Below the pieces are notes generated by a model that did no database searches, had not been told where the DNA came from, and saw only the letters and a list, made by a program, of their open reading frames with translations. Both the position numbers and the translations under genes were made by a program. Positions 1-7,669 of a stretch of 64,000 nucleotides of DNA are shown here, piece after piece. Positions within the stretch are counted from its first letter, which is position 1. Every line of letters begins with the position of its first letter. Origin of the DNA: Pseudomonadaceae bacterium (GTDB lineage Bacteria; Pseudomonadota; Gammaproteobacteria; Pseudomonadales; Azotimanducaceae); the NCBI GenBank assembly GCA_024743435.1, contig JANSWO010000005.1, forward strand, positions 186,001-250,000, written 5' to 3'.

Positions 1-345
1 GTCTGACGGTGCATACATGGCTCCGAACATGTGCATCCGCATCGTCATTTCCGTCGGCGCCACCATGTAGCGGCCAGTGCCCGAGCGCAGCACTTCGGAC
101 TCTGCAAGCTCGGCACTACCGTCGTAGTTGCTCTCCATCAGCATGTCCATGTAGCGATAGGACAGCATCCACTCACCACGCTCATGAACATGGTCAGCCA
201 TCACGCCTATCGGAGCGTGATCGTCTGGACGATCGACCTCGTATTGGTGGCCATCACCGCCCGCGATCGCACTAGGAGCTGCCGACGCAGCCATGAGCAA
301 GCCCAGCGTGGACGCACAGCGCCCTACGCCCTGAAAAACAGACAT
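1..345 (-). CDS. N-terminal part of an uncharacterised outer-membrane-type protein (cut by window edge)
   Basis: The frame is open from an ATG at 345 to the left edge, so only the first 115 residues are present. A strong ribosome binding site (AGGAG) lies just upstream at about 350-356. Residues 8-29 are hydrophobic and look like a signal peptide ending near SAIAG. The mature part has the motif GVMADHVHERGEWMLSYRY followed by a Met/His-rich stretch (MTMRMHMFGAMYAPS). I recall this motif from uncharacterised exported proteins, sometimes labelled transporters, that sit beside copper-handling genes. The neighbouring DUF2946 gene on the same strand fits such a metal-linked pair. The function is not established and the C-terminal barrel or domain lies outside the window. 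Confidence 0.7.
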   Translation of the reverse strand, partial: MSVFQGVGRCASTLGLLMAASAAPSAIAGGDGHQYEVDRPDDHAPIGVMADHVHERGEWMLSYRYMDMLMESNYDGSAELAESEVLRSGTGRYMVAPTEMTMRMHMFGAMYAPSD

Positions 346-397
346 AGTTTTCTCCTGAAAAAGTTTTCTGACCGGCGCAAGCCGGCGGTTGCTGAAC

Positions 398-835
398 TCA
401 GGAGAAGATGGGAGGGGCCCGCGCTGGGTGAGGATTCCGAGTGTTGCTTGCAGGCCAGGTCGAGCACCAGCCACCAAGCCAGCTCGAAGCAAGCCTGGTA
501 ACGCCAAGAAGCAGAGCTTCCTGCACGCCGAGGGGAGCCGGCGTAACGCCATCCAGACAAAACAGACAATGGGCCGGCAATGCCTCCATAAAAGAGGCGG
601 GCACCGTCGGCGGCTGAAACGCCACCAGAACCGGGGATTCCGGCGATGGCTGATGGTGGTGATGATGTGCGTGGGCCGCGCCGGCTGCGTCCGTGCTCGG
701 CGCTGACATGTGAGCGCTATGGTCCACGCTGCCGAGGGCGCCTGTGACCGCATTGCCAATACCCAGCAGGAAGCCGCCGAACACAATGCTCAGCCAGGCC
801 AGCCAACTGGCGACAATGTGTCTTCGGTGCCCCAT
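398..835 (-). CDS. DUF2946 family protein, His-rich, possibly copper-related
   Basis: 145 residues. An N-terminal hydrophobic segment (about residues 8-30, ASWLAWLSIVFGGFLLGIG) is followed by a His cluster (AHAHHHHHQ, about residues 54-62) and a motif HCLFCLDG (about 90-97). A membrane anchor or signal, a His stretch and a CxxC-like motif in a protein of about 120-150 residues match DUF2946, a family often next to copper-responsive TonB receptors or copper resistance genes. It lies 52 bp upstream of the truncated gene on the same strand, so the two may be co-transcribed. Metal binding is inferred from the residues; no enzymatic role is known to me. Confidence 0.7.
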   Translation of the reverse strand: MGHRRHIVASWLAWLSIVFGGFLLGIGNAVTGALGSVDHSAHMSAPSTDAAGAAHAHHHHHQPSPESPVLVAFQPPTVPASFMEALPAHCLFCLDGVTPAPLGVQEALLLGVTRLASSWLGGWCSTWPASNTRNPHPARAPPIFS

Positions 836-1102
836 AGCAACATGATAGGGCTCGCAGGTTTGAGTGTCAGCGCTGCCGCCGCCCGGAAACTTCGGTAACC
901 CCTACTGAGGCTATTCGCGAAGGTTCTAATACAATGGTTGAAATGACGCGGCGGCTTATCTCTAATGCCCGGCTGGCCAATGTTGCAGCGCAATATAGGC
1001 CGGCGGCGGCTTGTGCAACGACCAAGTGCCGCCAATGAATAAGCCACCAGCGCGCCGGCGTAATGCGCAAGATTCGCCACCGCGGTACTCAGGAGAGAAG
1101 AT

Positions 1103-3040
1103 GTGAGCAGCGCCACCGATCGATACGTCGTGCGCTTTGCCGGAGATTCCGGCGACGGCATTCAGCTGCAGGGCCAGCAGTTCACAATCGCGTCAGCACT
1201 GTCAGGCCACGACCTGGCGACGTTGCCGGACTTCCCAGCCGAAATTCGCGCCCCAGTTGGCACCCGCTACGGCGTGTCAGCCTTCCAGATTCAATTCGGT
1301 GGCAACCGGGTGACGACTCCAGGCGATGCGCCGGACGTGCTCATCGCGTTCAACCCGGCTGCCCTCGTCGTGAACCTGCCTGCTCTGCCGCCCGGTTCAC
1401 AGATCATTGTCGATGAAAGCGCTTTCACCGAGCAGCGTCTGAAACGGGCAGACCTGGCCAGCAATCCGCTCGATGACGGAAGCCTGGCCGACTACCGGGT
1501 TATCGCCATCGACATCGCAAGCCTCACGCTGCAAGCCGTTGCCGAGTCAGGGCTGGGCAACAAAGACAGCCTGCGCTGCAAGAATTTCTTCGTTCTGGGT
1601 CTTGTGCTGTGGATGTTCGAGCAGCCGAGAGAGTCGGTGGCAGAATGGATAGAGGCCAAGTTCGCAAACAACACGGCCGTCCGGGACGCCAACCTCGCCG
1701 CTCTCAACGCCGGCCACGCGTTTGGCGAGACCGCCGAGTTCGGCCACGAGCTGAAATACGAAAAGCTGCCGGTCGCGCCTCTGGATGCAACGGAATATCG
1801 CACCATCACCGGCGCAGAAGCGATGGCTCTGGGCCTCGTGGCCGCATCGGAGCTCTCCGACACGGAGATCATGTTCTGCTCCTACCCGATTACGCCGGCA
1901 TCATCCGTCCTGCATCATCTGACCGCGCTCGAAGACTGTGGCGCCAGCACGTTCCAGGCGGAAGACGAGATCGCCGCGATTTGCGCCGCGATTGGTGCCT
2001 CCTACGCCGGCAAGCTTGGCGTCACCTCCAGCTCGGGTCCAGGCATCGCGCTGAAGACAGAAGCCATGGGCCTCGCCGTGTCGGCTGAGCTGCCGCTGGT
2101 GATCATCAACAGCCAGCGCGCGGGGCCATCGACCGGACTGCCCACGAAGACCGAGCAGTCTGATCTGTATCAGGCGGTCTATGGCCGCAACGGTGACACA
2201 CCACTGCCCGTGCTCGCCGCCGCCACGCCCGGTGACTGCTTCACCATGGCCACCGAGGCCGCTCGAATTGCCATGCGCCACATGACGCCGGTCATTCTGC
2301 TCACCGACGGCTACATCGCCAACGCCTCCGAGTTGTGGCCCATACCGGATTTCGATGCGATAGCACCGATCGAGACCCGCAAGCTCCCGCACGCAACCAA
2401 TGCCTTCGAGCGTGATGCGACAACCGGCGCCCGCGTGTGGGCCGAACCCGGCAACGCTAACCAGATCTATCGCGTGGGCGGCATCGAGAAAGATATCACC
2501 ACCGGCAACATCTCCTATGACGCCAACAATCACCAGGCAATGACCGATCTGCGTCAGCAGAAAGTCGCCTCGGTCGCTGATTTCATTCCGGATCAAGGGG
2601 TTGAGCAGGGTGAGCTCGAAGGCAGCGTCGCCGTCGTTGCCTGGGGTTCCACCTATGGCACCGTATTCCAGGCGGTGAAACGCGCTATCGCAGCAGGCAT
2701 GAGTGTCAGCCAGGTGCACATTCGGCACATCGCGCCGCTGCCCAAGAACCTCGGCGAGCTTCTGAACCGTTTCGATCATGTGCTTGTACCGGAACTCAAC
2801 AGCGGCCAGTTAGCGACATTGCTGAGAGACAAGCTGTTGCTCAATGTCGTTCAGCTGAACAAAGTTTCCGGTCAGCCGCTGCACGTTTCCGAGCTGACTG
2901 ATGCGATCCATCAACTGCTGCCGGGAGCAACAGAAATGTCAGTTGCTTCCCAACACTCCACAACTGTTGCTCCGCAACACTCCAAACCTGTTGCTCCGCA
3001 ACACTCCACAACTGTTGCTCCGCAACAAGGAGCAAAATAG
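1103..3040 (+). CDS. korA: 2-oxoacid:acceptor oxidoreductase, alpha subunit (2-oxoglutarate:ferredoxin type)
   Basis: 645 residues. The GTG start at 1103 is chosen because AGGAGAG lies 5 bp upstream. The N-terminal part (about 1-190, with GDSGDG at 14-19) is the gamma domain fused in front. The rest is the alpha domain, with SYPITPAS near residue 258 at the pyrimidine-binding site. With the beta subunit encoded 2 bp downstream it should oxidatively decarboxylate a 2-oxoacid, most likely 2-oxoglutarate, and pass electrons to ferredoxin. Fused gamma-alpha plus a separate beta subunit is the usual Kor layout. The last 30 residues (from about 613) are a low-complexity tail made of VAPQHSTT-like units, encoded by a 24-bp tandem repeat that is not part of the family fold. 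Confidence 0.9.
   Translation: MSSATDRYVVRFAGDSGDGIQLQGQQFTIASALSGHDLATLPDFPAEIRAPVGTRYGVSAFQIQFGGNRVTTPGDAPDVLIAFNPAALVVNLPALPPGSQIIVDESAFTEQRLKRADLASNPLDDGSLADYRVIAIDIASLTLQAVAESGLGNKDSLRCKNFFVLGLVLWMFEQPRESVAEWIEAKFANNTAVRDANLAALNAGHAFGETAEFGHELKYEKLPVAPLDATEYRTITGAEAMALGLVAASELSDTEIMFCSYPITPASSVLHHLTALEDCGASTFQAEDEIAAICAAIGASYAGKLGVTSSSGPGIALKTEAMGLAVSAELPLVIINSQRAGPSTGLPTKTEQSDLYQAVYGRNGDTPLPVLAAATPGDCFTMATEAARIAMRHMTPVILLTDGYIANASELWPIPDFDAIAPIETRKLPHATNAFERDATTGARVWAEPGNANQIYRVGGIEKDITTGNISYDANNHQAMTDLRQQKVASVADFIPDQGVEQGELEGSVAVVAWGSTYGTVFQAVKRAIAAGMSVSQVHIRHIAPLPKNLGELLNRFDHVLVPELNSGQLATLLRDKLLLNVVQLNKVSGQPLHVSELTDAIHQLLPGATEMSVASQHSTTVAPQHSKPVAPQHSTTVAPQQGAK
2942..3026 (+). repeat. 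24-bp tandem repeat forming serial hairpins at the korA-korB junction
   Basis: Four units spaced exactly 24 bp apart. Each contains a short inverted repeat: GTTG-cttcc-CAAC at 2942-2954, then three copies of GTTGCTCCGCAAC at 2966-2978, 2990-3002 and 3014-3026. The array is translated as the C-terminal tail of korA and ends just before the korB ribosome binding site (AAGGAG at 3027-3032). The last hairpin abuts that site, so it could affect korB translation or mRNA stability; this is inference. Confidence 0.85.
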
Positions 3041-3042
3041 TC

Positions 3043-4047
3043 ATGGCCGATCTCAGCTTCAAAGACTTTGCCACCGATCAGGAGGTGCGCTGGTGCCCCG
3101 GCTGCGGCGACTACTCCATTTTGAAGAGCACGTTGAAGGCACTCGCAGAGGGCGGTTCTGATCCGGCTAAAACGGTGTTTGTCTCGGGCATCGGCTGCTC
3201 CTCGAGAATGCCCTACTACATCGAGACCTATGGCTTTCACACGATCCATGGCCGAGCACCGGCCGTGGCGACAGGTGTAAAGCTCGCCAATCCCGATCTC
3301 GATGTCTGGGTTGTGACCGGCGATGGCGATGGCTTCTCGATCGGCGGCAATCACCTGCTGCATGCACTGCGCAGAAACGTCAATCTGAACATCCTGCTGT
3401 TCAACAATGAGATATACGGCCTGACGAAGGGCCAGTACTCACCCACCTCGCGCAAGGGCACCAAGTCACCGTCCAGCCCTGGCGGCTCTCTGGATGCACC
3501 CATCGGGCCGGGTCAATTCGCGCTGGGCGCCGGCGCAACCTTCTTCGCCCGGGGCGTGGACATCGACCAGAAACGCCTGCCTGGATTGCTGATTGAATCG
3601 AAGGAACACGAAGGCACTGCTCTCGTTGAGATCCTGCAGAACTGCATTGTCTACAACAAAGATGTGTTCGAGGACGTCGCGGCGAAGAAAACCGCCGCCG
3701 ATACCCAGGTGCAGTGTGAACATGGCAAACCGCTTCTGTTCGGCAAAAACTCTGACAAAGGCCTGCGCTTGAACACCGCCAATCTGTCGTTAGAAGCCGT
3801 GACCATCGGGGAAGATGGTGTCACTGAAGCGGACATCCTGATCCACGATGAAACCTCGCTGCCGCTGGCACAAATGCTGGTTAACCTTGCACCGCCGTTG
3901 CCGGTTGCGATGGGCGTGATCTACCGGATCGAGAAAACGCCATACGAGGCGAGCTTCCGGAACCGAAAAACCGGCGAAAGACGCCGGCAGGTGAAAGACC
4001 TTCTTCGCAACGGCTACGTGCTGGATCGTCGCGGCATCCGCGACTAA
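3043..4047 (+). CDS. korB: 2-oxoacid:acceptor oxidoreductase, beta subunit
   Basis: 334 residues, starting 2 bp after the korA stop with AAGGAG upstream. It carries the thiamine pyrophosphate and iron-sulphur signatures of the beta subunit: CPGCGDY at about residues 18-24 and the TPP/Mg motif GDGDGFSIGGNH near 93-104, with NNEIYGLTKGQ near 120-130. It binds TPP and the cluster and forms the active site with the alpha subunit. Length and motif order fit the KorB family. The pair probably serves as a ferredoxin-linked alternative to the NAD-dependent 2-oxoglutarate dehydrogenase. The substrate is inferred, because 2-oxoglutarate and other 2-oxoacid enzymes share these motifs. Confidence 0.9.
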   Translation: MADLSFKDFATDQEVRWCPGCGDYSILKSTLKALAEGGSDPAKTVFVSGIGCSSRMPYYIETYGFHTIHGRAPAVATGVKLANPDLDVWVVTGDGDGFSIGGNHLLHALRRNVNLNILLFNNEIYGLTKGQYSPTSRKGTKSPSSPGGSLDAPIGPGQFALGAGATFFARGVDIDQKRLPGLLIESKEHEGTALVEILQNCIVYNKDVFEDVAAKKTAADTQVQCEHGKPLLFGKNSDKGLRLNTANLSLEAVTIGEDGVTEADILIHDETSLPLAQMLVNLAPPLPVAMGVIYRIEKTPYEASFRNRKTGERRRQVKDLLRNGYVLDRRGIRD

Positions 4048-4086
4048 AGCCGGCGCCACCAGCGCCTGCTCCTAAGCTTCAAACAC

Positions 4087-4116
4087 AAAAACGCCGGGCA
4101 AGCCCGGCGTTTTCTT
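4087..4116 (+). terminator. Bidirectional rho-independent terminator
   Basis: Perfect 9-bp stem ACGCCGGGC (4091-4099) and GCCCGGCGT (4102-4110) with a two-base loop. It is flanked by AAAA on the left and TTTCTT on the right, so it works for korAB on the plus strand and for the PEP-CTERM gene on the minus strand. Confidence 0.9.
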
Positions 4117-4155
4117 GTGAGCGAGCAGATGGCCCGCGCTCGAGATTGGATGCCC

Positions 4156-4788
4156 TCAGGCTCTACGTCGACGACGCATGAGCAGTGGTGCAAAACCAAG
4201 CGCGAACAGAGACAGCGTCGCAGGCTCCGGCACTGAGGTCACAACACGAATCCAGTCCCCAGGCTGCTTGATCTTGGTAAAGACTCGTACGGTGTTGCCG
4301 TTGACCCAGATCTTGTCGTTGCCTTCCATCCCCCGATAGCCGTAGCCACTGCCCGGATAGATAGTACCCGCCGCGCCGAGCAATGGCGTTGAAGCGGCTT
4401 CGTGCAGTCCCATGGTGTCGTACATGACGCCGAGAACTTTGCCATCAAACGTCCAGGTGTTGTCAGCCCAGAGCTTACTGGTGTCATCTTTGGACGCGTG
4501 GTTCAAGAAAATCATGTGACTGTTCACATGCTTGCCTGCCTTAATGGTGCCGGTCGTCGCGGTCAGTTCTTCGGTCAATACAACGCCTTGAGCTTCATTG
4601 AAGCCGTACTGGAAGTTGTCGTCACCGAAGTTATCGTTGTCCGCCATCGCTGGCGCAGCGATGATCTGGCCACCGAGCCAGTTGTTGTTGCTTACATCGA
4701 TGATTGCCGCCTGGCTCGTCATCGACATCGCGGCGACAAGACAAAGCCCTGCTGCCTGTTTGATCCCCAATTTCATATTCACGGTCAT
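4156..4788 (-). CDS. PEP-CTERM sorting domain protein, exported
   Basis: About 210 residues. A signal peptide (QAAGLCLVAAMSMTSQA) precedes a secreted domain of unknown function rich in Asp, Asn and Gly. The C-terminus has the full tripartite sorting signal: VPEPATL, a hydrophobic stretch (SLFALGFAPLLM) and the basic tail RRRRRA. Such proteins are cleaved by an exosortase (EpsH/XrtA) and exported with exopolysaccharide; no exosortase gene is in this window. The start at 4788 has AGGG 8 bp upstream. In-frame alternatives are GTG 4797, ATG 4794 and ATG 4776. It stands alone between the korB terminator and a small plus-strand gene. The function of the mature domain is unknown. Confidence 0.85.
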   Translation of the reverse strand: MTVNMKLGIKQAAGLCLVAAMSMTSQAAIIDVSNNNWLGGQIIAAPAMADNDNFGDDNFQYGFNEAQGVVLTEELTATTGTIKAGKHVNSHMIFLNHASKDDTSKLWADNTWTFDGKVLGVMYDTMGLHEAASTPLLGAAGTIYPGSGYGYRGMEGNDKIWVNGNTVRVFTKIKQPGDWIRVVTSVPEPATLSLFALGFAPLLMRRRRRA

Positions 4789-4970
4789 CTCCATCACCCT
4801 TCGAAAATCTGGTGTGCAGACACCTTAGGTTGGCTTGCGCCTTATGGCTGTCGCCGGTTTGTGGCGTGGCGCAACGAGATGTGGGAGTTGTAACTTGCGT
4901 GTGAGTTGAAGCGGGAAAATTGCGGGCCAGCACACGGACTAGGCTGCAGCTGACTACTAGTCTTTACTGC

Positions 4971-5384
4971 ATGAGTGTGACCTATCACATCAATACCGAA
5001 GACGAGCTAACCACCGTGGAGGCGACCGGGGAGGTCTGTGCCCAGGAGCTGTGCCAGTTGGCGTTGAACCTGACCATGGATGTCGACTACGACCCGGCAC
5101 TGCCGACATTGATCGATCTGCGTGGAATTGCGATCAATCGCGATGATATCGCGAGCGACGATGACGCTCGCCTGCATCTGGAAGAACTCGCGAAAACAAG
5201 ACAAGCGCACAAGGCCTGCGGCAGCATGGCCGTGGTCATAGACGACCATTGGAACGCAAGCCTGTGCGCTGATGTGCATTGGCTATGTTGCGTTGCCAGC
5301 AAGGCTGAAATGTTCGACAGCTACGACATGGCCATCAAGTGGCTCTACCGACGGGAATTCCAGCCCGCCGCCGCCGTCGTTTGA
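4971..5384 (+). CDS. Conserved small cytosolic protein, STAS/SpoIIAA-like fold possible
   Basis: 137 residues from ATG 4971, with no signal or membrane segment. It begins MSVTYHINTEDELTTVEATG and has alternating strand and helix patterns with LPTLIDLRG in the middle and IDDHWNASLCADVHWL later. This resembles short SpoIIAA/STAS-like proteins of unknown function that are common in environmental proteobacteria. I recognise no catalytic residues. The ribosome binding site is weak, and an upstream in-frame ATG at 4920 gives a less natural N-terminus. It stands alone. Confidence 0.6.
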   Translation: MSVTYHINTEDELTTVEATGEVCAQELCQLALNLTMDVDYDPALPTLIDLRGIAINRDDIASDDDARLHLEELAKTRQAHKACGSMAVVIDDHWNASLCADVHWLCCVASKAEMFDSYDMAIKWLYRREFQPAAAVV

Positions 5385-5459
5385 TGCCAGTCGCGTTACC
5401 AGCCGACAGCTGCATGTCTACAAGCTAGCGGCGCCCGCGCAGAGCGCGGTCGATCAGGA

Positions 5460-5615
5460 TCAGGCTATCGCCAACACTCCGATGGTCAGCACTGACAGCA
5501 CACCCCAGAAAACATATGGGCCCGAATAGGCCAGAAGGCGCGCAGCGCCGTCGTCTTCTTCGTGATAAGTCTCGCTGTAGGTAGCCATAGCATCGGGCTC
5601 TTCGTATTGGTGCAT
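5460..5615 (-). CDS. Small single-pass membrane protein of unknown function
   Basis: 51 residues from ATG 5615, with GAGGGGG immediately upstream (about 5620-5626), a good ribosome binding site that decides the start. The N-terminal half is acidic and Tyr-rich (YEEPDAMATYSETYHEEDDG). The C-terminal half is one hydrophobic helix (YVFWGVLSVLTIGVLAIA) running to the end, as in tail-anchored inner-membrane microproteins. It converges on the preceding plus-strand gene with a 75-bp gap. I do not recognise the family. A LexA-like box lies 420 bp upstream on this strand's side, but no link is shown. Confidence 0.5.
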   Translation of the reverse strand: MHQYEEPDAMATYSETYHEEDDGAARLLAYSGPYVFWGVLSVLTIGVLAIA

Positions 5616-6034
5616 GTAGTCCCCCTCATGCGTGTGTCTGAAGCAAGTCCCCACTCGCTCATAAAGCATCCAACGCGCCGCCGATATCGCTCTCTCCGCC
5701 GCCTGCTCAGGTCCCCACCCGTGCAAGCCTTGTATCGACTGGATCGCGTTTGATCACAACGACAAAGTAGCCCTGCGCCGGTCGCAGAACAATCAGCGAA
5801 ACGTGTCAGTTGTGGGCGAGATGTAACGCGCTTTGAACAGCCGCTCAAGAGCCGAGGCAAAAACACCACGAGGAAAATGAAGGGAAAATGGAGTGCGCGT
5901 CAGGCGAAAACGAAGAGCCGACGCCTAACGCTTTGATCCCATGCAAGTTTCCAAAAAACCGAGATATCCATAGCAGAATTCGGGCTTTTGTTTGCCGATT
6001 GGAGCGGCTAATATGCGCAGCCTCACTAGTCGGG

Positions 6035-6050
6035 CTGTATGGTTATACAG
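6035..6050. promoter_or_regulatory. Candidate LexA (SOS) box
   Basis: CTGTATGGTTATACAG is a perfect inverted repeat with 6-bp arms and matches the CTGT-N8-ACAG consensus of enterobacterial and gammaproteobacterial LexA. No recognisable SOS gene follows on either side, so it is an orphan site. No clear sigma-70 promoter could be fitted around it. Confidence 0.5.
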
Positions 6051-6111
6051 TGTTAATCTCCTCGGCAGGGCGATCTACACGACCGTGCAGCCTGGCTGGT
6101 GAGGCCACTCT

Positions 6112-6153
6112 AAGTGGTCAACGAGAAGTGGCCATCGAGAAGTGGTCATCGAA
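6112..6153 (+). repeat. 14-bp tandem repeat, three units
   Basis: Units AAGTGGTCAACGAG, AAGTGGCCATCGAG and AAGTGGTCATCGAA follow each other without gaps (6112-6125, 6126-6139, 6140-6153). Confidence 0.8.
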
Positions 6154-6193
6154 TGAGGCCACTAAAACCGGCGCGCATTCTCCGCTAGCCGTC

Positions 6194-6263
6194 TCTCTTC
6201 TCCCAACTCTCTTCTCCCAACTCTCTTCTCCCAATTCGGCTCTCCCAATTCGGCTCTCCCAAC
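6194..6263 (+). repeat. 14-bp tandem repeat, five units of two types
   Basis: Three units TCTCTTCTCCCAA(C/T) at 6194-6235 are followed without a break by two units TCGGCTCTCCCAA(T/C) at 6236-6263. All five end in CTCCCAAY. The period equals that of the neighbouring repeat at 6112-6153, although the sequence differs. Confidence 0.85.
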
Positions 6264-6534
6264 TCGGCACCCCACTTCTCAACTTTCTGTCACCGTTCAC
6301 GTGCAGTAGCGCTCTGGCCCGACAGGACAGTGCGTTTCTTATTGCCTGCTGCAATGGCAACAGCCGCGCACAGAAGACTGCTCGGCTATCGCCAGGATCG
6401 GGCAGGCTATATCGGGCTATGAAGCGGCGAAGTGAGGAGAAGACGGGAGAAAAGAAGGGTTGCACGGCAACCGAGACTGACTGTCGCGGTTACCGGCGAG
6501 TTTGCGAGGGCAGACGCCCCAGGTGAGAAATCGA

Positions 6535-7353
6535 CTACAGCGCGCTTACATCCGGCAGACACCCGCGCCAGTCAAAGCCGCGGTCAGAGACGGCGATGAA
6601 CTCAGGGTTCAGAAACGTATCAGGCTTGTTGTACGCGATGGGCGAGCCGTCCGCTGCCCAAACATCACCACCAGCGGCTTTCAGCAAAGCGTGCGCAGCC
6701 GCAATATCCCACTCTGAGGTGAGCCCCAGGCGCGGGTAAATGTCGGCATCACCCCGGGCAAGAATGCACAGCTTCAGGGAACTGCCAACCGGTGTTCGTT
6801 CGAGGCCACCGAATTGCTCGCCGAGTGCCGCAAGGTACGCCTCCAATCGATCGCTACCATGGCTACGACTGGCGACCGCAGTAACGCCTCGGTCACGCTG
6901 CATGGCGCGGCCGGTCATATCCGTACGCGTGCCACCTTCCTCACAGAACGCTTTGCCCTCTATGACATCGCCCACGTAGATGCGCTGCTGCGCTGGCACA
7001 CCCACGAGCCCAAGCACTGGCTCGCCATCCTGCATCAGCGCGATATTGACGGTGAACTCATCGTTCTTGTTGATGAATTCTTTCGTGCCATCCAGCGGAT
7101 CCACCAACCAGTACCGATTCCAATGCTGACGCACCGAGAACTCCGGTGGGACTGATTCTTCTGAGAGAACTGGAATATCCGGCGTGAGCGCTTTCAGGCC
7201 ACGCTCAATCACTGCGTGTGCCGCGAGATCAGCTTTCGTTACCGGTGAGTCATCACCCTTTATTTCGACATCAAAGTCGGTCTTATACACCTCTAGGATG
7301 GCGTCACCCGCCTGTTGGGTGATCTCGATTAAGGGTTCTAGTGCGATGTCCAT
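6535..7353 (-). CDS. cysQ: 3'(2'),5'-bisphosphate nucleotidase CysQ
   Basis: 272 residues of the inositol monophosphatase fold. Metal-binding motifs are visible: LSEES near residue 65 and DPLDGTKEF near residue 85, and the late signature SEWDIAAAHALLKAAGG near 220. The enzyme removes the 3'-phosphate from PAP, a by-product of sulphate assimilation, in the cytoplasm. The start at 7353 (MDIALEPLIEI) has GGAG 5 bp upstream and gives the normal family length; the open frame extends to 7470 but those residues are unlike the family. It is divergent from yrfG-hslR. Confidence 0.93.
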   Translation of the reverse strand: MDIALEPLIEITQQAGDAILEVYKTDFDVEIKGDDSPVTKADLAAHAVIERGLKALTPDIPVLSEESVPPEFSVRQHWNRYWLVDPLDGTKEFINKNDEFTVNIALMQDGEPVLGLVGVPAQQRIYVGDVIEGKAFCEEGGTRTDMTGRAMQRDRGVTAVASRSHGSDRLEAYLAALGEQFGGLERTPVGSSLKLCILARGDADIYPRLGLTSEWDIAAAHALLKAAGGDVWAADGSPIAYNKPDTFLNPEFIAVSDRGFDWRGCLPDVSAL

Positions 7354-7669
7354 GAGTTCTCCGAAATATCCTTGTACAGCCTCGCCGCCCGCTACGGGCC
7401 ACGTGCACGCCGCAGTAAACCGCAACTCGCTCAATGTTGACTTGCGCTGTGTCACGCAGACAGCCATCACCTGGCGCCTGTGTTCAGCAAGCTTTGACGC
7501 TTCCGCCCTTTTTCAGACGCAAGTCCGCTGAATCGTTGCACGGTGGTCACGCCTGGCGCGGGCGTCCGCTATCATCGCAACTAACTGCGTCCAGAAAAAC
7601 CAACTTAATCCAAAGCAACCGCCAGCGCCGCAGCGACGGTGATGCACACACTGGCCGGGAACTGACCCC

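Larger units (their letters stand above)
5616..6534. other. Gene-poor stretch with a LexA-like box and 14-bp tandem repeats
   Basis: About 0.9 kb in which I find no convincing gene. A frame from 5888 to 6526 has no ribosome binding site and no family features. The stretch contains a palindrome matching the LexA box (6035-6050) and two sets of 14-bp tandem repeats (6112-6153 and 6194-6263). It could hold an untranslated RNA or the remains of a mobile piece. The cysQ gene ends at its right edge. Confidence 0.6.

Noticed and set aside
1901-2779. Minus-strand 292-residue frame inside korA
   Set aside because: Fully antisense to a clear korA domain; no ribosome binding site and no family features.
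2942-3026. CRISPR-like array
   Set aside because: Units are directly adjacent at a 24-bp period without spacers and are translated as part of korA. No cas genes are present.
4976-4989. CRP-like site TGTGACCTATCACA
   Set aside because: The spacing between half-sites is 4 instead of 6 bp and it lies inside the coding start of the small gene.
5888-6526. Plus-strand 212-residue frame across the gene-free stretch
   Set aside because: Translates through two tandem repeats and a palindrome, with low-complexity Ser/Leu sequence, no start signal and no known motif.
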